From NCBI GenBank assembly GCA_002633005.1, contig NMRA01000206.1, forward strand, positions 597,203 through 661,202: a DNA stretch of 64,000 nucleotides. The letters are read 5' to 3'. The DNA comes from Phoronis australis. Its lineage: Eukaryota; Phoronida; Phoronidae. A program made the translations under genes and the position numbers. The notes below the pieces were generated by a model. It ran no database searches. It was not told the DNA's origin and worked only from the letters and a program-made list of their open reading frames with translations. Of this stretch, positions 42,501 to 48,500 are shown piece by piece; position 1 is the stretch's first letter; the number at the start of each line of letters is the position of its first letter.

Positions 42501-45500
42501 GCCCTTTTAAAGTTCTTTGGACTGCTAGTCGTGCAATTAAGTAACATTCAATCCTATCACCAGCCCAGTTTACAGTCGTCCTTTCATAGACACGTTTTCT
42601 TATGGTCAAGGTCACCAAAATGAACGGGAGATAATTGCAGTTTTGACAGGGTACTTGTGTCCAATCCATTATTCATAGGTAACTGTTTCCGTGCATATTG
42701 TTTAATGGATTTCATGTTATCATTCAAAAATTAAAAAGATTGAACAGCCCCAGTAAAGGGCCCAGGCTTGTATAACATATTCATAGCCGTTGCACAGAGC
42801 TGCCTGCATGTGTCTTTAACCTTCGCGGCCCACACGGGCGTTGTCCTGAACAGCGTGGTGTTCCCGAAAACGCAATTCTTTTCTTACGAGCTGTAGTTAT
42901 TTTTTCATCAACAGTAACTCAGTTCTGACTAACGCACTTATTTTATCATTCAGCGCATTTCGTTTCTCATGAATGGCGTTCTTTTCTCCGAAACACATTT
43001 ATCATTTCGTAGAACTTCTATAATTCCGGGTTGACTTACACCTCGAGTCGAGGGCGTCGCATTATTCGTAAACAAACCTGTAACCGAGGCAAAAGAAATT
43101 TAGAAAGACTGACAGTTGTTCAAGTATTCTAGAAAATACAGCAGCGAATCGTTTTATAGCGGTTGCAAACCCCGCTTTGGTTACAAAAAAAAAATTATTT
43201 ATACAACTCAGCGAGGGCGTTGGCAGCACTAGACGGTAATTGATATTCGGAAACTGACGGTTGACTAAACGAACAGTTTGGCTTGGATTTCCACCAGCAT
43301 CGGTCAAAATTATTTATATGTTGTACAACACACAGTAGAAGACAAAAGCAATCATACAAAACACTATTTTTCCAAAAAAATTACTGGTAACTATTAGGGC
43401 GGCAAAATTCTACTTACGAACAATTACATATTGATGACTTAGCCACCTACTAAGTTTCCTCATTCTCTGTTATGTGGCATGGGCGGCGCAGCACTGAAAC
43501 AAGTGGAGGCTATAGCCCAATCCTCCTATGGTGCGCCGCCCATGTGTGGGTAGACAACTCTGACGATGAATCGGGCTTCTGAACAGCCGTCATGACGGGG
43601 AACTTCCGGGACATTTTGTCCGAATACTTTTGGCTTGTACACCTTTTCAATGGGGCAACTTAAAAACCTTTATGTATCAACATCTACATACTAGTGACCT
43701 TATAGTCTTCCACGCCTCTCACCTAAAACTATGGATTAACGAATTATAAATTGTAAATTGTTAAAATGTTTAAACATGCGTTTGGGGTCAGCTCAGTTAG
43801 CTGTTAATGATGTTGAATTCTCAGCCGAGGGAAGTGGGATTTAAAAACTTCAGCAAACCATCCCATCCTTATTTGTTGTCGAAAGAGCCGGTAACTCAGT
43901 TTGCAGGAAATGCGCCCTGACGTCACGATCTTAGGGTTAGCAAACCCCAATAAACACTGTGTAAACCATTTTAAGTCGCTGGTGACTTCGATGGTAACTT
44001 TAATCAAGTACCGTAACAGTAAGGAATATTATGATACTGATTTTACTGATAAGCTTAAGTGGCCTAATTTATTGTCGTTTATTAGCAGCTCAACACTGAA
44101 GAAACACAGTTTTAAGGGACGGGGGGGGGGGGGGGGGGGNGAAACAATGTCAGTTGAAGATGCCTGTGTGTGGTGTTTATCGTTAAAAAAATACCAGAAG
44201 GAAGTTGGTTTAATGCGAAATTCGACCCTATGACCAACGTTAATGCTTTTCGGAATTCGCTAATTCTTGGCAAAATGCAAGAACGGCGTGTTCTGCCGGC
44301 CACGGGTATGGGGCGCCGCCAGTCGCAGTGAGTGGAGTACCAAGTTTGATACGATGTACACACTTTTCTACCAGAGGTCTAGCCAGATGTTCGACGGGGA
44401 TATTTCATTGGTAATACATAGATATCTCGCAAAGTCTTGCATGAGCTCGCGTTTTTCAAGGTTCTCGCGTCTATGGATAGCGCAACTGCATTTTTATTAT
44501 TTTTAAAAAAAGATAAACGAATCGCTTAAAAAATGATAATAATAATAATGATTGCGATGGTGTTAGTGATTTGGTGATGATGAAGACGATGACCTTGAAG
44601 GGGATTTGATGAGGATTGATGTGATGGTGACAACTTGTTTATTGTCCAAAGTGTAATGGACGACGATTACATAGTCCGAGTCTATAAGCGCAGTATGTTT
44701 ACCAATATCTACCATGCAGTTACATTTGTATACTGAGTACTTGAGTAACTATGTGTTAGTATGTGGACTAAGTCACTACTAATGACGGAAAACGGAACAT
44801 TTTTCAGAATCCATTAATCGGAACCCTTTTAACTCAGTACGGCCAAGGCAAGGTAGCGGATCAAAACACGGACGTTCTGTTTTGATGAACAACAGATGGC
44901 ACTGACCGCTACCTGACGAAGATTTGCGTGCGGCCGAGGTGGCTTCGTCCCATTTGTGAGACATTTTATTTTTAACAATATCAGACAAACATTTGGTTTC
45001 AGCCATGGAGACTCCGCCTCATTTATATATTTTTTTCATTTTTAGCGAGATCGTAGATCGATTCTACTGTCTTGCAATCGATTTCAATCGGTTCAATGAT
45101 TTTCTTTAGCGACGATGTCAGTCGTCTGTTCGTAGCAGCACTCACCATTACAGTACACATTCCATAGTAGGAGCGCTCTAACAATACGACCTTCAAAAAT
45201 TAGCCGCTCTTTTCATACTGAACCAGTAATGAAGAGTGTAATACCGAAACCTTTCTTCACGGCAGTACGAACGATTCAATTTCCTCGTGGCAATCGCAAT
45301 AAGGGCCAGCGCAGACGGAAAGATATGCTGCGAGCTCAGGTAGCTGCCTCAAGTGAGAGTTAGCTAAATTAACAGCTCACGCCAAAGCGTGAAAATACAA
45401 TCACAATGGGAGTCGTTCAAGAAGCAATGAGGCTGACCACGTGGGACTGGTAACTCTCATCGGTCAAATAATCATTTCAAAACAAATATGCGAGTTCGCG

Positions 45501-48500
45501 GAGCCGAGAAACGACCTGCACTCGGTGCAATTTCACTTTTTCCACAAGGCGTGTTTCGTTAAACACGTGATTATAATATTAATTGCTTATCAACTTCAGT
45601 CAAGTCCCTCAAACCCTCTAGAAAGTCTTACACGTTCTCCGTCAGCCGACGCAACGCTGCAAAGCCGCTTGAACGCCATCGAGCTAAGTGGAATGACAGT
45701 CGACATGTAGCATATCAACACGCGAAATCTTGGGAAACCCTTTTCCGTCGAAGGCCGGGGAACAAAATAGAATGAGCGCGAAATTAAGAGGTACTGAAAA
45801 AAATCAAGTGGAGTTAATCAACATTTATTATACATGTAGTTGTACAAAAAACGTGCTTTAGAGCAAGAGGTGTCGCCTTATTGGAAAACCACTGTTTTGG
45901 TTGGTATTTTGGGGTTGAACAATTTGTTTTGGTTCCTTAATACGGCGAGTTAGCGCCCCCAATACCATGGACTGAATGAAGTGCGTATTCTTGCTCTATA
46001 AGAGCTGAAACACTGGACAAGGAGGAAGATCTTGACTTCCGGTTGGTTAGAACAAAGAATTATTCAGACAATACCATTCTTTGAAAGGTAACATTCGGAC
46101 ATTTCTATTGGTTGGAAGTTGAGAAATATCTTTGCGGCTTCACGGCCTCAACAATAACAATGCACTAAATGATGCATTCCACACAGTCCCTGACTCCCAC
46201 ACCCAAGATGACAAGGTATACAAATAAAACAATAGAACGATTCAGTCCCGGCGAGTTCCGGCAGACTGTTTGCCCGACCAAAGTCCCAACGAATGAATGC
46301 TGTCCTCACAGGGATGTTGCGCCATGATAGCGCCAGGATGTGGAAACAGTCCATGGGCGTGACCATAAATCCCAAACCCAGGGCCCGGACCAGCAAACAC
46401 CAAACCCACAGTTCAAATTTCATACCCGTGCCCTTAATTTAGCTCCTCACATGCGCGGAATTTAGTCCAAAGTCAACAAATTCCTCCGCGGGACGAGACA
46501 TCTGGAATTCAGCGAAGCGGCCTTGCAAGCCTTGCTCGTGCATAGTGCTACACGCCCTCCAGAGATGACGCTTTGAAATTGCACAGCATGACTTCCGCCT
46601 GAAGTAAGTTCGCCGATTGTTTCAACACGACGGATTTACCTTAGCTTAAGTTATAACTAACGATTTATTCCCATTTGAAAGTTACGTACTTCGATCTAAT
46701 AGCACTGTTGCTAATGCTGTCAATTATTTTGTGTACCGACAATAAACAAATCTGCATCTGTTAGCTTGCGTGAGACTTGTGGAGAATTGTCTCGTCTGAT
46801 ACAATAAACTTCGTTAAAGATACGACTAGTCTCTTTGTTAGCGAGCTTGATACCGAGACTGCTAGGTTCGTAATTTCGGAACAGTCTTCTTTCTTCTGGT
46901 GTGCAGGTATGAAGTAAAACACCGAGAGACATAACAAACAAACAAATAAAAACAGTAGCTATATTTCGTGACATGCAGTCACATCATCAGGCAATGAGTG
47001 GAATGAACATATACATAGCGAAATAAACAGTGAAATACACGTGACAGCGGGAAAAAAAGACATACAAGCGCAGAGAGTGTGAATGCAACACACGGTAGGA
47101 AGCCCGCAACCCTATCGAAACAGAGCCAGCGTGCGATACACACCTGTGAGCTGCTCATTCAACACAGGTTTTTCGTGACTAATCAAAAGCGATTCCAAAA
47201 TCTTCAGCCGGAATATGTGATAGATTGAATGTAGTTATTTATAATCAGAATAAAAAAGTCACGTCACCTTGTTATGACAAACAACCCCAGTCGTGAAAGA
47301 CTACGATCAGTGGCCAAATGTAATGTTGTTTACCAATTCACATGTCATACGAATGTCTTCGCCCTCATTCTCGAGAATATCGTTACATTGTACACACGGT
47401 GTGCTCTCTCTCGCGACGACTGTCCAAGCACTTGCAGGGGGGGGGTCCATTTAATATCACTTTCTACACCAACATGACCGAAAAATAACCAGGCAAGAAA
47501 TAGCTGACAATACCATCATTCGCTATGTTGAAAATGACATATTTCGGCTAAAGATTTTGCAATCGCTATTGATCGGTCACGAAAAACCTGTGTTGAATGA
47601 CACCTCACAGGAGCGCATCGCACGCTGGCTCAGTTTCGAAAGGGTTGCGGGCTTCCTACCGTGAGTTGCATTCACACGCTCTGCTTGTATGTCCTTTTTC
47701 CCGCTGTCACGCGTATTTCACTGTTTATTTCGTTATGCATATGTTCATTCCATTCATTGCCTGATGATGTGACATGCAGTCACGAAATATAGCTACTGTT
47801 TTTATTTGTTTGTTTGTTATGTCTCTCGGTGTTTTACTTCATGTCTGTACACCGGAAGAAAGAAGACTGTTCCAAAATTACCAACGTACCAGTATCAAGC
47901 TCGCTAACAAGAAGTCTAGTCGTTTCTTTAACGAAGTTTGCGTAAACGAAGGGCTACTACCGAACTATTCTGATACAATATAAAAACAATACAATAGACG
48001 AATTGCCCTCCCACGCTGTAAAACCTCTCTGAATTCCTCCGAAGATTTTTTTACGATTGTGCTGCATGCGGTTTCTGTAATACGTTTCATAGCAGCCCTT
48101 GTAGTTCAAGACAGGAATAGATAACGCATATTGCAAGAGCAATGTACACTCAATGAGTCAAGTTCCGTGGCTGAGAAGAGTACACCTGTTTATGATTATA
48201 TATACGTATGTTTACCTTGCCTTCAGGTGATCATTCGCCACGGGAGTATAGCGGCACACTGGCGCGTGATGCCGCTAGTCACGTTTTGTTAGGAGTTATG
48301 GCTTTATAGTTGAATTTATCTATTAAGAGTTGTTTTGGTAATTTGCCTACAACCGTGATTGAGCCAGACATAACGCTTCACACCATGGCGATGGTCACAA
48401 AAATTCAAGTCGCGCAATAGCGCAAGTTTATTTACACGTAATTTTGCTATGTTTGATAGGTACGTATTATTTTTTGGAGTACTGATCCGCTTCATTCCTC

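Noticed and set aside
46720-46974. Small secreted peptide gene (hydrophobic N-terminus, Cys, basic residues)
   Set aside because: The same sequence lies inverted at 47774-47983 within Penelope-like termini, so it belongs to the element.
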